Numbered from the stretch's first letter, positions 17,913 through 29,074 are shown. The stretch: DNA of 64,000 bases from Bernardetia sp963719525 (GCA_963719525.1 CAVRCG010000003.1:168046-232045); one strand, 5' to 3'. The notes: generated by a model not told the origin, from the sequence alone. Made by a program: numbers and translations.

Positions 17913-20900
17913 ATGACTTTAGAAGAATACATCAGCAAAATCAATCAGCGTTTTCAATTAGGAAACTCTACTGAACATACATTTAGAGGAGATTTACAAA
18001 CACTTTTAGAAAGTATTGTTCCTAAAGTATCGGCTACCAATGAGCCTAAACGTATTGCTTGTGGTGCGCCTGACTTTGTTCTGACTAAAAAGGATATTCC
18101 TGTCGGATTTATTGAAGCCAAAAATATTGGAGATAAAGACCTAGAAGGCAAAAAAGGAGGAAAAAATAAAACTGGAAATAAAGAACAATTCGATAGATAT
18201 AAAAACTCACTTGATAATATTGCCTTTACCGATTATTTGGACTTTCATTTCTACGTAGAAAAGAAATTTATCAAGAGCATTGCTATTGGTAAAATAGAAG
18301 ATGGAAAAGTAGAACCGATTAGAGAGAATTTTGAGAGTTTTGAAAGGCATATCAACAATTTTTGTATCTATGAAGGACAAACTATAAAAAGTCCGAAAAA
18401 ACTAGCCGAAATGATGGCTGCAAAAGCGCAACTATTAGCCGATGTAATAGAAAAGTCGCTTGATTCTGACCAACAAGCAGGAGATAAAGAACGTGAAGAT
18501 TCATCATTACAAGGACAGTTCACAGCATTCAAACAAATCTTGATAAAAGATATTTCACACAAAGCTTTTGCAGATGTTTATGCTCAAACAATAGCCTACG
18601 GAATGTTTGCTGCAAGACTGCATGATAATTCGCCTAATACATTTACTCGTCAAAAAGCAGCTTCATTAATTCCAAAATCAAATCCTTTTTTACGTAAATT
18701 ATTTCAGTACATAGCAGGTTTTGATTTAGATGAACGTTTGGTTTGGATTGTAGATAGTCTTTCAGATATTTTTGTTTATGCTAATGTAGAAGCTATTTTG
18801 GCAGAATATGGCAGAACTACACAAACAGAAGATGCCCTAATTCACTTCTACGAAACTTTTTTGGCTGAATACGATCCAAAACTAAGAAAAGCTAGAGGGG
18901 TTTGGTACACGCCTAAACCAGTAGTTAATTTTATAGTTCGTGCCGTTGATGATATACTCAAAACTGAATTTAATCTACCTAAAGGACTGACAGACAGCAG
19001 TAAGACCAAAATAAAAGTAAGCGAAAAAGTTAATAATAAAAGCATTTTAGTAGAAAAAGAAGTCCATAAAGTACAGATTCTTGACCCAGCCACAGGAACA
19101 GGAACATTTTTAGCCGAAACAGTAGAACACATTTACAAACAATTCCAAAATCAAAAAGGAGTTTGGAATAGTTATGTAGAAAATGACCTTTTACCTCGTC
19201 TGAATGGCTTTGAGCTACTAATGGCTTCGTATGCAATGGCTCATTTAAAACTAGATTTTCTATTCAAAGAAACAGGTTTTAAACCCACAAAAGAAGAACG
19301 TTTTAGAGTATTTTTGACAAATTCACTAGAAGAAGGAAGTACAGAACTAGAAACAAGTTTTGCAAATTGGCTTAGTACAGAAGCAAATGAAGCCAATAAA
19401 ATCAAAAAAGATACGCCTGTAATGGTAGTTATTGGAAACCCTCCGTATGCAGTCAGTAGCACAAATAAAAGTGATTGGATTCAAAACCTCATTACTGATT
19501 ATAAAAAGGATTTGAAAGAAAAAAAGATTAATCTTGATGACGATTATATCAAATTTATTCGTTTTGGACAGCATTTTATAGACAAAAATGAAAGTGGTAT
19601 TTTGGCTTACATTTCTAATAATAGCTTTATTGACGGAATTACACACCGTCAAATGAGAAAGCATTTATTAGAAAGTTTTGATAAAATCTATGTTTTGGAT
19701 TTACATGGAAATGCTAAGAAGAAAGAAGTATGCCCAGATGGAAGTCCAGATAATAATGTTTTTGATATTATGCAAGGCGTTTCTATTAACATTTTTGTCA
19801 AGACTGGAAAAAAGAAAAAAGACGAATTAGGACAAGTTTTACATTATGATTTACAAGGAAAAAGAGAATTTAAGTATGATTTTTTAGACAAAAATAGTAT
19901 TCATTCCTTAGAATGGAATGATTTACAATTTACAAAACCTTATTATTTTTTTACTCTGAAAGACTTTGAGGAAAAGGAAGACTATGATAAAGGTTTTAAA
20001 ACAGATGAATTATTTACAATCAGTAACTCAGGAATAAAAACAGATAGAGATTCACTTTTTATTGATTTTGACAAAAATTCATTATCAAACCGAATAAAAA
20101 CACTTCTAAGTGGTAATTATGATTATGAATTTACTCAAAAATATAATATTCAAAATTCGGGAAGTTATAAATTACTGAAGGTAATAGATAAAAAGGAATT
20201 TTCTAATATTCACATACTACCTATTCAATATCGTATATTTGATAATCGTTGGATATATTATGATTCAAGAATTATAAGCAGACCTGCTAGTAAAGTTATG
20301 ATTCATCTTAAAAATATTGATAATTATTCACTATCACTAAAAAGGCAGAGTAAATTTGATTTCTCTTATTCATTTATTCATAGAAGTATTTGTGAAAGTT
20401 GTCTTTTCGAAAGTGCGTATGCTAATAATACTGAATTTCCTTTGTATCTGTATCCACAAGTAGAACAATCAAAACCAACTCTATCAGCAGAAAAAAGGAA
20501 GGAATTAGAAGCAGAATTAAAAGAAAAACAAGCTAGTTTTGAGAAATTCAAAAAAGAGTTTTTATTCCTAGAAGAAATTTATGAAACAGTAGATAATTGA
20601 AGTAAAGAACTTAATAGGAAGTACAGAGAACAAAAAAAAGAATATAAAAAGCAAGGCAGTGAATTAGGAGCAATTAGGGAAATGTTGGTTCAGACAGAAA
20701 AAATTGATAAAGAAGAAAAACCAAGAGAACCCAACCTAAAAAAGGAAGTTGTAGCTCAAATTGCTCAAAAATTAGGTTTAGAGTTTACAGTTGAAAAAAC
20801 TCAAAAGAAAGGAACATTTGCGCCTATTGATATTCTGGATTATATCTATGCTGTTCTTCATTCGCCAAAATACAGAGAGAAATATAAGGAATTTTTGAAG

Positions 20901-21314
20901 ATAGATTTTCCTAGAGTTCTTTATCCTGCTGATGCAAAAACCTTCTGGAAATTGGTTGATTTAGGAGGTCAGATAAGACAAATTCATTTATTGGAAAGTG
21001 ATGTAGTAGATAATTTTATCACTTCTTATACAGTAGAAGGCGAAAACGAAGTAGAACAACGTCCGAAATTTAATCTCAATAAAAAAACAGGCTTAGGAAA
21101 AGTTTTTATAAATGAAACTCAATATTTTGATAATGTTCCTGCTACGGTTTGGGAGTTTTACATTGGAGGGTATCAACCTGCTCAAAAGTGGCTCAAAGAT
21201 AGAAGAAATAGAAAGCTAACCTTTGAGGACATTAATCACTATCAAAAAATCATTGTCGCTTTATCTGAAACGAATAGATTGATGAAGGAAATTGATAAGA
21301 TTAATATAGTTTAG
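17913..21314 (+). pseudogene. Single-chain restriction-modification enzyme, copy 1, interrupted by TGA
   Basis: A reading frame of 1134 codons with one in-frame TGA at 20598-20600, after residue 895. The N-terminus has a PD-(D/E)XK nuclease (CGAPDFV then GFIEAK), the middle an N6-adenine methylase with motif I DPATGTGTF at about residue 391 and motif IV NPPY at 509, and the tail the conserved block from KEEKPREPNLKKEV. It is 70-80% similar by eye to copy 2 in the nuclease and methylase parts but diverges between residues 510 and 895, the expected target-recognition region. An ATG at 20682 could start a 210-residue tail fragment. It may still methylate if the tail is dispensable, but is probably inactive. 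Confidence 0.85.
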
Positions 21315-21315
21315 A

Positions 21316-21474
21316 AGACACTTTAAAGACCTTCTCTTCATTCCTGCATTAGAAAGTGTAGAAATAAATACATTCAAAGATTTGGAAGATGAAGGAATTA
21401 AGAGTGAAGTAAATATCATGACTTCTCTTATTAAAGCGATTGTTTCCCAACAACTTTCTGTAAAAGCAATCTAG
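21316..21474 (+). pseudogene. Fragment of a DNA-3-methyladenine glycosylase (AlkA/HhH-GPD type)
   Basis: Directly after copy 1 a short frame reads FIPALESVE...LIKAIVSQQLSVKAI then a stop. LIxxIVxQQLSVKAA is the typical N-terminal block of HhH-GPD base-excision glycosylases. It has no start and lacks the catalytic Asp region, so it is a remnant, probably of a gene cut when the restriction array was duplicated or inserted. Confidence 0.5.
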
Positions 21475-21494
21475 TATTTGTTATATAAATAGAA

Positions 21495-21531
21495 AACGAA
21501 CTATCTCTTTTTGAGGTGGTTCGTTTTTTTT
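21495..21531 (+). terminator. Terminator after restriction-modification copy 1
   Basis: AACGAACTATCTC pairs with GAGGTGGTTCGTT (G-U pairs allowed) before seven Ts; near-identical to the one at 17799. Confidence 0.85.
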
Positions 21532-21532
21532 A

Positions 21533-21605
21533 TAGTTAAGAAAAATTGAAATTTGTTTAACTTGCGTTTAAGTTCTATTCAAAACAAATCATTATCACGC
21601 TTTCA
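21533..21605 (+). repeat. Second copy of the restriction-modification leader segment
   Basis: Direct repeat of 17842-17912, differing at only a few positions, ending CACGCTTTC before the ATG in both. Together with its terminator it makes about 120 bp of near-identity upstream of two long homologous genes. Confidence 0.8.
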
Positions 21606-24600
21606 ATGACTTTAGAAGAATATATCAGTACAATAAATCACCGTTTTCAGTTAGGAGATGCTACTGAACATACGTACAGAGGAGATTTGCAGCAGCTTTT
21701 GAAAAGTATTGTACCAAAAGTAACTATCACTAATGAGCCAAAACGTGGCGATTATGGTAGTCCTGATTACGTAATAAAAAGAAATGATATTCCTGTCGGA
21801 CACATAGAAGCAAAAGATATTGAAAAAAAAGACCTTGAGGGAAAGAAAAAAAACGGTAATAAAATTCAGTTTGACAAGTACAAAAAAGGATTAGATAACA
21901 TTGCTTTTACGGATTATTTAGATTTTTATTTCTATGAAGAAAACAAACTTATCAAAAATATTGCTATTGGTAAGTTAGAAAATGGAAAGATAGAACCAAT
22001 CAGAGAAAACTTTGAGAGTTTTGAAAGGCATATTATTCATTTTTGTAGCTACGAAGGACAGGTTATAAAAAGTCCAAGAAAGTTAGCTGAAATGATGGCT
22101 GCAAAAGCACAACTGTTAGCCGAAGTAATAGAAAAATCGCTTAATGCAGATGAGAAAGAAGGGCAATATTCTTCTCTAAAAGGACAGTTTGAAGCCTTTA
22201 AAAAAATTCTGATAAAAGATATTAGTCATGCAGATTTTGCTAATGTTTATTCTCAAACAATAGCTTACGGAATGTTTGCAGCACGTTTGCACGATGATTC
22301 TCCTACTAATTTTACTCGCCAAAAAGCTGCATCATTGATTCCAAAATCAAATCCTTTTCTGCGTAAATTATTTCAATACATAGCAGGTTATGATTTAGAT
22401 GAGCGTTTGGTTTGGATTGTAGAGAGCCTTTCTACTATTTTTGAATATGCAAATGTAGAAGCTATTTTGAAAGACTATGGAAGACAAACACAAACAGAAG
22501 ATGCACTCATTCACTTCTACGAAACTTTTCTAGCAGAATACGACACAAAACTAAGAAAAACGAGAGGGGTTTGGTACACGCCTAAACCAGTAGTTAGTTT
22601 TATAGTTCGTGCCGTTGATGAGATTTTGAAAACAGAATTTAATCTATCTAAAGGACTGACAGACAGCAGTAAAACGAAAATTAAAGTAAGTGAAACCGTT
22701 AATAATAAACAAACTTTAGTAGAGAAAGAAGTTCATCATGTACAGATTCTTGACCCAGCCACAGGAACAGGAACATTTTTAGCCGAAACAGTAGAACACA
22801 TTTACAAACAATTCGAAAATCAAAAAGGAGTTTGGAATAGCTATGTAGAAAATGACCTTTTACCTCGTTTGAACGGCTTTGAGTTACTGATGGCTTCGTA
22901 TGCAATGGCTCATTTAAAACTAGATTTTCTACTTAAAGAAACAGGTTTTAAACCTACCTCAGAATCAAACAAACAAGAACGTTTTCGTATTTTTCTGACA
23001 AATTCATTAGAAGAAGGAAGTACGGAACTAGAAACAGGTTTTGCAAATTGGCTTAGTATAGAAGCAAATGAAGCTAATAAAATCAAAAAAGATACGCCTG
23101 TAATGGTTATTTTAGGTAATCCTCCGTATAGTGGCGAGAGTCAGAATAAAGGAAAATGGATTATGGAGTTGATGGAAGATTATAAAAAAGAACCCGAAGG
23201 AAAGGTAAAGTTAAAAGAAAGAAACCCAAAATGGATAAATGACGATTATGTCAAATTTTTGCGTTATGGTCAGCACTTTATAGAAAAAAATAAAAGTGGT
23301 GTACTAGCTTTTATTAATCCACATGGCTTTTTAGATAATCCTACTTTTAGGGGAATGCGTTGGAATTTACTCAAAACCTATGATAAAATTTACACCATAG
23401 ATTTACATGGTAATTCTAAGAAAAAAGAAGTTTCGCCAGATGGTAGCACAGACCAAAATGTATTTGATATTCAACAAGGTGTCAGTATCAATATTTTTAT
23501 CAAGACTGGAAAAAAGAAGAAAAATGAATTAGGAAAGGTTTTTCACTATGATTTATATGGAAAGAGAGAAAGTAAATATGAGTTTTTAGATAATCACTCT
23601 CTTAAAGATATTCCTTTTGTAGAATTACCTAATGTTGCACCTAATTATTTTATGGTGCAAAAAGATTTCAAGCAAGAAAAGGAGTATAAAAAAGGTTTTG
23701 CTTTAGTAGAGTTATTTCCTGAAAATTCTTTGGGTGTGCTATCAAAAAATGATAGTGTTACTTATGATTTTGAGCAAAAACAACTAAAAAATATAATCAA
23801 TGATTTTGTTTCTGAAACAGAAGGAAATATTAGAGCAAAATATGGATTGAAATCGGATAGTAGAGATTGGGTATTAAGTAAAGCAATAAAAGATTTGAAA
23901 AGGAATAACGGAGATAATTATAAAAAAGTAGAATATAGACCTTTTGATGAACGTTGGACTTTTTTTACAGGAAATTCCAAAGGTTTTTTTGCATATAGTC
24001 AGAACAGGATTATGCAGAATATGAGAACGAAAGATAATTATTCGCTTATTTCTGGAAGACAAGGACAAGTAGTAGGAAGTATGGAATGGAATTTATGTTT
24101 TGTTTCTGACACAATTACTGACCAAAATATCTTTTACAGAGGTGGTGGAACAGTTTTTCCTCTTTATCTTTATTCAAATAAAAATATTTCACAAGAGTAT
24201 TCAGAAGAAACCCAAAATTTAGAGGTAAGTTATGAAGAGGCTAGAATGATTTTAGAACGTTTTGAAGATACATTTACAGAATTTAGAAAAATGTATGGTA
24301 AAATTGAAAAACCTAATAAAACAACCGTTGAATACCATAACGCACAGCAAAAGCAATACAAAAAATTAGTAAATGATGTCGGTTTATTTAAGCAAAAACT
24401 CAATAATCAATCAGCGCAATTTCTTTTCATAGAACAAGAAGAAGAACCCAGAAAACCAAATCTAAAAAAGGAAATTGTAGCTCAAATTGCTCAAAAATTA
24501 GGTTTAGAATTTACAGTTGAGAAAGCTCAAAAGGAAGGTACATTTGCACCTATTGATATTCTGGATTATATCTATGCTGCTCTTCATTCGCCAAAATACA

Positions 24601-25079
24601 GAGAAACATATAAGGAGTTTTTGAAGATAGATTTTCCTAGAGTTCCTTATCCTACTGATGCAAAAGTGTTTTGGAAATTGGTTGATTTAGGAAGTCAAAT
24701 AAGACAAATTCATTTATTGGAAAGTGATGTAGTAGATAGATTTATTACTTCTTATCCTATTAGTTCGAATGAAGGAAACGAAAACGAAGTAGAACAACGT
24801 CCGAAATTTAATCTCAATAAAAAGACAGGCTTAGGAAAAGTTTTTATCAATGAAACTCAATATTTTGACAATGTTCCTGCTACGGTTTGGGAGTTTTACA
24901 TTGGAGGGTATCAGCCTGCTCAAAAGTGGCTCAAAGATAGAAGAGATAGAAAACTGACTTTTGAGGACATCAATCACTATCAAAAAATCATTGTCGCTTT
25001 ATCTGAAACAGATAGATTGATGAAGGAAATTGACGAAATAATTGGTTGTTTGACAATTTTTGCACCTAGCCTTTATTAA
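21606..25079 (+). CDS. Single-chain restriction-modification enzyme, copy 2 (intact; Type IIG/ISP-like, no helicase)
   Basis: A 1157-residue enzyme carrying both activities. Nuclease: Asp54 in SPDYV with Glu68-x-Lys70 in HIEAK, the PD-(D/E)XK pattern. A helical spacer contains AFKKILIKDISHADFANVYS and LIHFYETFLAEYD. Methylase: motif I DPATGTGTF (Asp383), motif IV NPPY (505-508). The region from about residue 510 to 900 differs from copy 1 and should read the DNA target, followed by a conserved C-terminal block. Full Type ISP enzymes have a helicase between nuclease and methylase; none is present, so a Type IIG-like self-contained enzyme is the best description. The last residues (IIGCLTIFAPSLY) differ from copy 1 and run up to an inverted-repeat element. 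Confidence 0.88.
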   Translation: MTLEEYISTINHRFQLGDATEHTYRGDLQQLLKSIVPKVTITNEPKRGDYGSPDYVIKRNDIPVGHIEAKDIEKKDLEGKKKNGNKIQFDKYKKGLDNIAFTDYLDFYFYEENKLIKNIAIGKLENGKIEPIRENFESFERHIIHFCSYEGQVIKSPRKLAEMMAAKAQLLAEVIEKSLNADEKEGQYSSLKGQFEAFKKILIKDISHADFANVYSQTIAYGMFAARLHDDSPTNFTRQKAASLIPKSNPFLRKLFQYIAGYDLDERLVWIVESLSTIFEYANVEAILKDYGRQTQTEDALIHFYETFLAEYDTKLRKTRGVWYTPKPVVSFIVRAVDEILKTEFNLSKGLTDSSKTKIKVSETVNNKQTLVEKEVHHVQILDPATGTGTFLAETVEHIYKQFENQKGVWNSYVENDLLPRLNGFELLMASYAMAHLKLDFLLKETGFKPTSESNKQERFRIFLTNSLEEGSTELETGFANWLSIEANEANKIKKDTPVMVILGNPPYSGESQNKGKWIMELMEDYKKEPEGKVKLKERNPKWINDDYVKFLRYGQHFIEKNKSGVLAFINPHGFLDNPTFRGMRWNLLKTYDKIYTIDLHGNSKKKEVSPDGSTDQNVFDIQQGVSINIFIKTGKKKKNELGKVFHYDLYGKRESKYEFLDNHSLKDIPFVELPNVAPNYFMVQKDFKQEKEYKKGFALVELFPENSLGVLSKNDSVTYDFEQKQLKNIINDFVSETEGNIRAKYGLKSDSRDWVLSKAIKDLKRNNGDNYKKVEYRPFDERWTFFTGNSKGFFAYSQNRIMQNMRTKDNYSLISGRQGQVVGSMEWNLCFVSDTITDQNIFYRGGGTVFPLYLYSNKNISQEYSEETQNLEVSYEEARMILERFEDTFTEFRKMYGKIEKPNKTTVEYHNAQQKQYKKLVNDVGLFKQKLNNQSAQFLFIEQEEEPRKPNLKKEIVAQIAQKLGLEFTVEKAQKEGTFAPIDILDYIYAALHSPKYRETYKEFLKIDFPRVPYPTDAKVFWKLVDLGSQIRQIHLLESDVVDRFITSYPISSNEGNENEVEQRPKFNLNKKTGLGKVFINETQYFDNVPATVWEFYIGGYQPAQKWLKDRRDRKLTFEDINHYQKIIVALSETDRLMKEIDEIIGCLTIFAPSLY

Positions 25080-25086
25080 AAATTAT

Positions 25087-25206
25087 CTTGTATTTTAAAA
25101 TGGTCTGTACCGAAGGTCTGATCCGTTTAAAATAGGTATTTAAAGCACTAAAAAGGCTTATTTTGTCTAAGTCAGACCTTCGGTACAGACTTAAACAAAA
25201 TACAAA
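25087..25206. repeat. Inverted-repeat element with perfect 19-bp arms
   Basis: GTCTGTACCGAAGGTCTGA at 25103-25121 and its exact complement at 25172-25190, with outer TTGTATTTT/AAAATACAA flanks. About 90-120 bp, no coding capacity. It sits between copy 2 and copy 3 and could be a small MITE or act as a terminator for copy 2. Confidence 0.65.
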
Positions 25207-25301
25207 ATAAATTTATTTTCTACCAAAAACTACAAAAGTGCAAAAATTGTCAGAGAACCAAATAATTTAGCATAAAAATATTGTTTTAAAAACACAAGAA
25301 A

Positions 25302-25712
25302 ATGACTTTAGAAGAATACATCAGCAAAATCAATCAGCGTTTTGAGTTAAGAAACTCTACCGAACATACATTTAGAGGCGATTTACAGACACTTTTAGAA
25401 AGTATTGTACCAACGATTGCAGCTACAAACGAACCGAAACGTATTGCTTGTGGTGCGCCTGACTTTGTTTGGACTAAAAAAGATATTCCTATCGGATTTA
25501 TTGAAGCTAAAGATATTGGAGATAAAGACTTAGATGGCAAAAAAGGAGGAAAAAATAAAACTGGAAATAAAGAACAATTTGATAGATACAAAAACTCATT
25601 GGATAATATTGTCTTTACTGATTATTTGGATTTCCATTTCTACGAAGAGAAAAAGTGTATCAAAAGTATTGCTAGTGGTAAACTAGAAAGCGAACTATTT
25701 CTTTTGAGGTAG
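25302..25712 (+). pseudogene. Restriction-modification enzyme, copy 3, N-terminal fragment
   Basis: The first 131 residues match copy 1 better than copy 2 (same CGAPDFV, GGKNKTGNKEQFDRYKNSLD). After SGKLES the frame runs straight into terminator sequence (AAGCGAACTATTTC) and ends. The junction falls at a short TAGAAA match shared by the gene (GGTAAACTAGAAA) and the ATAGAAAACGAAC before the usual terminator, so the remaining 3 kb was probably lost by a microhomology deletion. The remnant keeps the nuclease active-site residues but no methylase, so it is unlikely to be made or active. Confidence 0.85.
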
Positions 25713-25726
25713 CTCGCTTTTTTTTT
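25688..25726 (+). terminator. Terminator after copy 3
   Basis: AAGCGAACTATTTC pairs with GAGGTAGCTCGCTT before nine Ts; fourth member of the same terminator family. Confidence 0.8.
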
Positions 25727-25736
25727 AGTAAAGATG

Positions 25737-25951
25737 TTAGTAACTAATGTTACGCAATTAACATGAAACCCACGAATTTATTCGTGGAAGCTACCACCAC
25801 CTTCTTCGTTTTTTTGTTTCTACTCTATTCTAAAATAAAAGGAGTAATTTTGATAAAACGGAAAAGTAGATTCCTGTAAAAAGTAGTGGTTACTTTCGTG
25901 GGTTTGGTCTAAACTTCTCTAAACTTTGATGTTGCGTAAGATCAGTTAGTA
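25737..25951. mobile_element. MITE-like element, copy A
   Basis: A 215-bp non-coding element with 21-bp imperfect terminal inverted repeats (left TTAGTAACTAATGTTACGCA, right end the complement of TTACTAACTGATCTTACGCA) and an interior CCCACGAATTTATTCGTGG palindrome. It is largely identical to 35943-36150. It has no transposase, so an IS with the same ends would have to move it. Confidence 0.8.
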
Positions 25952-25994
25952 ATAGAAAAAGAGTTAAAAAGTAGTTAGTAATTTTAGTTGAAAA

Positions 25995-28972
25995 TCATTT
26001 CTCCACAATCTCAAAAAGAAGCTGAGTAGTTTTTCCATTTTCTATCAAAACCACTTTATACTTAGCAGCAGGTAAATAATAGTACTGATTATCTGCTTTT
26101 GGAATAGAAAAGGGTTTTTGTTTTGTAGAGAGTAATTTTGACAATTCCTTAGCTGATTCTTCATTAATGACAAAATCATAATTCCAATAGTTTAAACCTT
26201 TGTTTACTTCTATGTCTTCATTAAAAAGAATTACATCGTTCTCATACATAATTCCAATCATTGCAGTTGATTTTTGAGAACTAAAGAATACAAATCTTTG
26301 CTCTTCCTCGCTGGGTTCATAATTTCCAAACCATTTGCTCCAATAGTTTTTGCCCCAGTTTTTATTGAAAGTAATTTTATTTTCATTCTGTTTATTTAGA
26401 AAAAATGATTTATCTACTATTAAATTTTTATCCATTTTTTCTGAAAGAACTTGCAAAGGCGCAATGTCTATCACAAAAAGTGAACGTCCGTGCGTTCCGA
26501 CAACCAAATGATTTGCGACAGGCTGAACCGACAAATCGTGAACGGCAACGTGAGGAAAATCTTTTCCCAGAGTCATAAACGATTTGCCACCATCCAAAGA
26601 AGCATACAAATTATGGTCTGTTCCTACAAAAAGCAAATTTTCATTCTTGTAATCTTCTCTAATTACATTCACCGATTCTAAAGGCAAATCTGTTCCGATT
26701 CTGTCCCACGTTGCACCAAAATCATTCGAAACAAAAATAATTGATTCAAAATTATCAAAACGGTAACCATTTAAAGTAATATAAACTCGTTCTATTTTGT
26801 GTTTGGAAGCCTGAACACGACTTACCCAAAAATCTTTATATTGAAGAAACTCTTTGAGATAATTCTGTGAAATATTCTCCCAGTTATAGCCTGCATCTTT
26901 ACTAATATGAACCATTCCGTCATCAGAACCAACATACAAAAGACCAAAACGCAAAGCCGACTCATCTATTGAAGTCAAAGTATTATAAGCTACATCACCC
27001 GTTTTAGCATCTTCTTTATTTTTTCCTCTCGTTAGGTCTTCTGAAATAGTTTCCCATGTTTTTCCTTGATCAAAGGAACGATGAACACGATTCGAACCCA
27101 TGTACAAAATATTTTGCTGGTGTTTGGAAAGGTGCAAAGGCGTTTGCCAGTTGAAACGAAACGGTTTTTGTCCTAGTTCGTGTGAAGGTGTAATATAACT
27201 CGTTTCCATTGTCGTTTTATCAACTTTGTAGCAGTTTCCAAACTGATAACAGGTATAAATGGTAGTATTATCTCTAAAATCTATTTCAACTTGCATTCCG
27301 TCGCCACCTAAAAGTCGTTTGTAAGAATACTGACCTTCTTGCTGCCAATTATTCAAATATTCGTATTGATGTGAAGCTGTCCAAACGCCATTATCTTGCA
27401 AACCTCCATAGACATTATAGGGTTCTGCTCTATCTGTCGCTACGCTATAAAATTGAGCCACAGGAATAGAATTTGACTTTGACCACGTTTTGCCGTCGTT
27501 GTAAGAAATATTTATTCCTCCATCGTTTCCATTTATCAAATGTCCTTCTTGTTTTGGATTAATCCATAGAGCGTGGTGATCTGCGTGTACATTATCTCCA
27601 TTTATACTTTTCCAGTTTTTTCCACCGTCATCACTTGTCAGAATTGGAACACCAACAATGTATAATTTTTGAGGATTATTTTGAGAAACTCTCACTTGTC
27701 CGAAATAATAACCATACGAGTAAACTACTTCGTCGATGCTTCCTTCGTGTGTTTTTTGCCACGTTTTGCCTTTGTCTTTTGATAAATAAACTTCCAGACC
27801 TTTTACTGGTGTATCAAATAGTTGAGAATTGGCATCTTCCAAAAATTCTACTAATGCCTTTGGTTCTAGTTTTCCTTCTTTGATTTGACTTTTGATATAA
27901 GCAGCATCATATTTTTTTGGAAAACGGTTTTCCTTCAAATATTCTGTAATCTCTGCATCCGAAATTTTCAAAAATTGGTCTTTATCCATTACCAAGATAG
28001 CATCTTTCGTAAGTGTTGGTTTTTTTTCATCTTTTTTAGTTTCGTTCTTTGGCTCTTTATCTTTACGGTCTTGATTATCCAAACAGGCATAAATCCAATT
28101 AGGGTTTGCTTCCGAAATTGTTAGACCAATTCTTCCAACTCCTTCCGAAACAGGAAAACCACTTTCTTTTGTCGTTAGTTTTGTCCAGTTTTCTCCTGCA
28201 TCATCGGAACTATAAATTCCACTTCCTATTCCAGACTCCTCAAAATTCCAAGCCGTTCGGTGTCTTTGCCACATTGTAGCATAAAGAATATTCGGATTTG
28301 TTGGGTCAATAATTAAATCAATTGCTCCTGTATTTTCATCAACGAATAATGTTTTTTTCCATGTTTTGCCTCCGTCTGTAGTTTTATAAACTCCTCTTTC
28401 TTTGTTTTTTGAATATAAATGACCTAATGCAGCTACCCACAGAATATTTTTATCAGTTGGATGTAAAATTATTCTACCAATATGTTGAGTTTCGTTAAGC
28501 TCTAAATCACTTTTGTGTTCCCAATCTTTGCCCATATTGTAGGAAACATAAATTCCATCGCCAGAATACGACGAACGAGAAGAATTATTTTCACCTGTTC
28601 CTATCCAGATAGTAGAATCTTGCCACGAAACGGCAATATCTCCAATAGACATTACTTTTTCGTTTTGAAACAAAGGTGTAAAAGAAGTTCCGTTTGTGTT
28701 GGTATGCCAAAGTCCACCAGAAGCAAAAGCAGCCAAAAACTCGGTAGGATTATTTGGGTTTACTTCAATATCAACTACTCTTCCACCCATTACGGTGGGC
28801 CTATTGATTTTATAGGTACGTTTTTTAGCCAAGAGTTTTCTCTGTTTTTAACATTTTGATTTTGAGAAGTAATACGGTTTTCTGCTGTCGTAAATTCTAA
28901 TTCAATGTCTTGTGAGAAAGAAGAAGTTGAAAGTAATGCACAGGAAAGTAAAGTGAGGAAATATTTTTTCAT
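25995..28972 (-). pseudogene. Secreted BNR/sortilin-like repeat glycosidase, frameshifted near N-terminus
   Basis: Removing one frameshift near 28797 (CCACC for expected CCAACC) joins an N-terminal signal peptide (MKKYFLTLLSCALLSTSSFS) to a 945-residue body, giving 992 residues and the family's usual IGPTVMGGRVVDIEV start. The body contains many BNR/VPS10-type Asp-box repeats (SDDAGENWTKL, SKDKGKTWQKT, SFDQGKTWETI, SKDAGYNWENI, SNDFGATWDRI), a seven- or ten-bladed propeller. Homologues are often called glycosyl hydrolases of the sortilin-like type; substrate unknown. Probably periplasmic or secreted. If the frameshift is real the product lacks export. Confidence 0.85.
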
Positions 28973-29074
28973 GCTGGTTTGATTAAGGTTTTGATAAACT
29001 CTTTTTTAAGAAAGGTAAAAGTAAATAAACATGTTTTTTTTGATTCATAGTTAGTTTTTTTTAATTTTTAACGC

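Noticed and set aside
20598..20600. Selenocysteine or other recoding of the TGA in restriction copy 1
   Set aside because: No hairpin resembling a SECIS element follows, the enzyme family has no selenoprotein members, and copy 2 reads through with ordinary codons.
17913..25079. Type I restriction system (separate hsdM/hsdS/hsdR)
   Set aside because: Nuclease and methylase motifs are on one polypeptide, there is no separate specificity subunit and no helicase motor.
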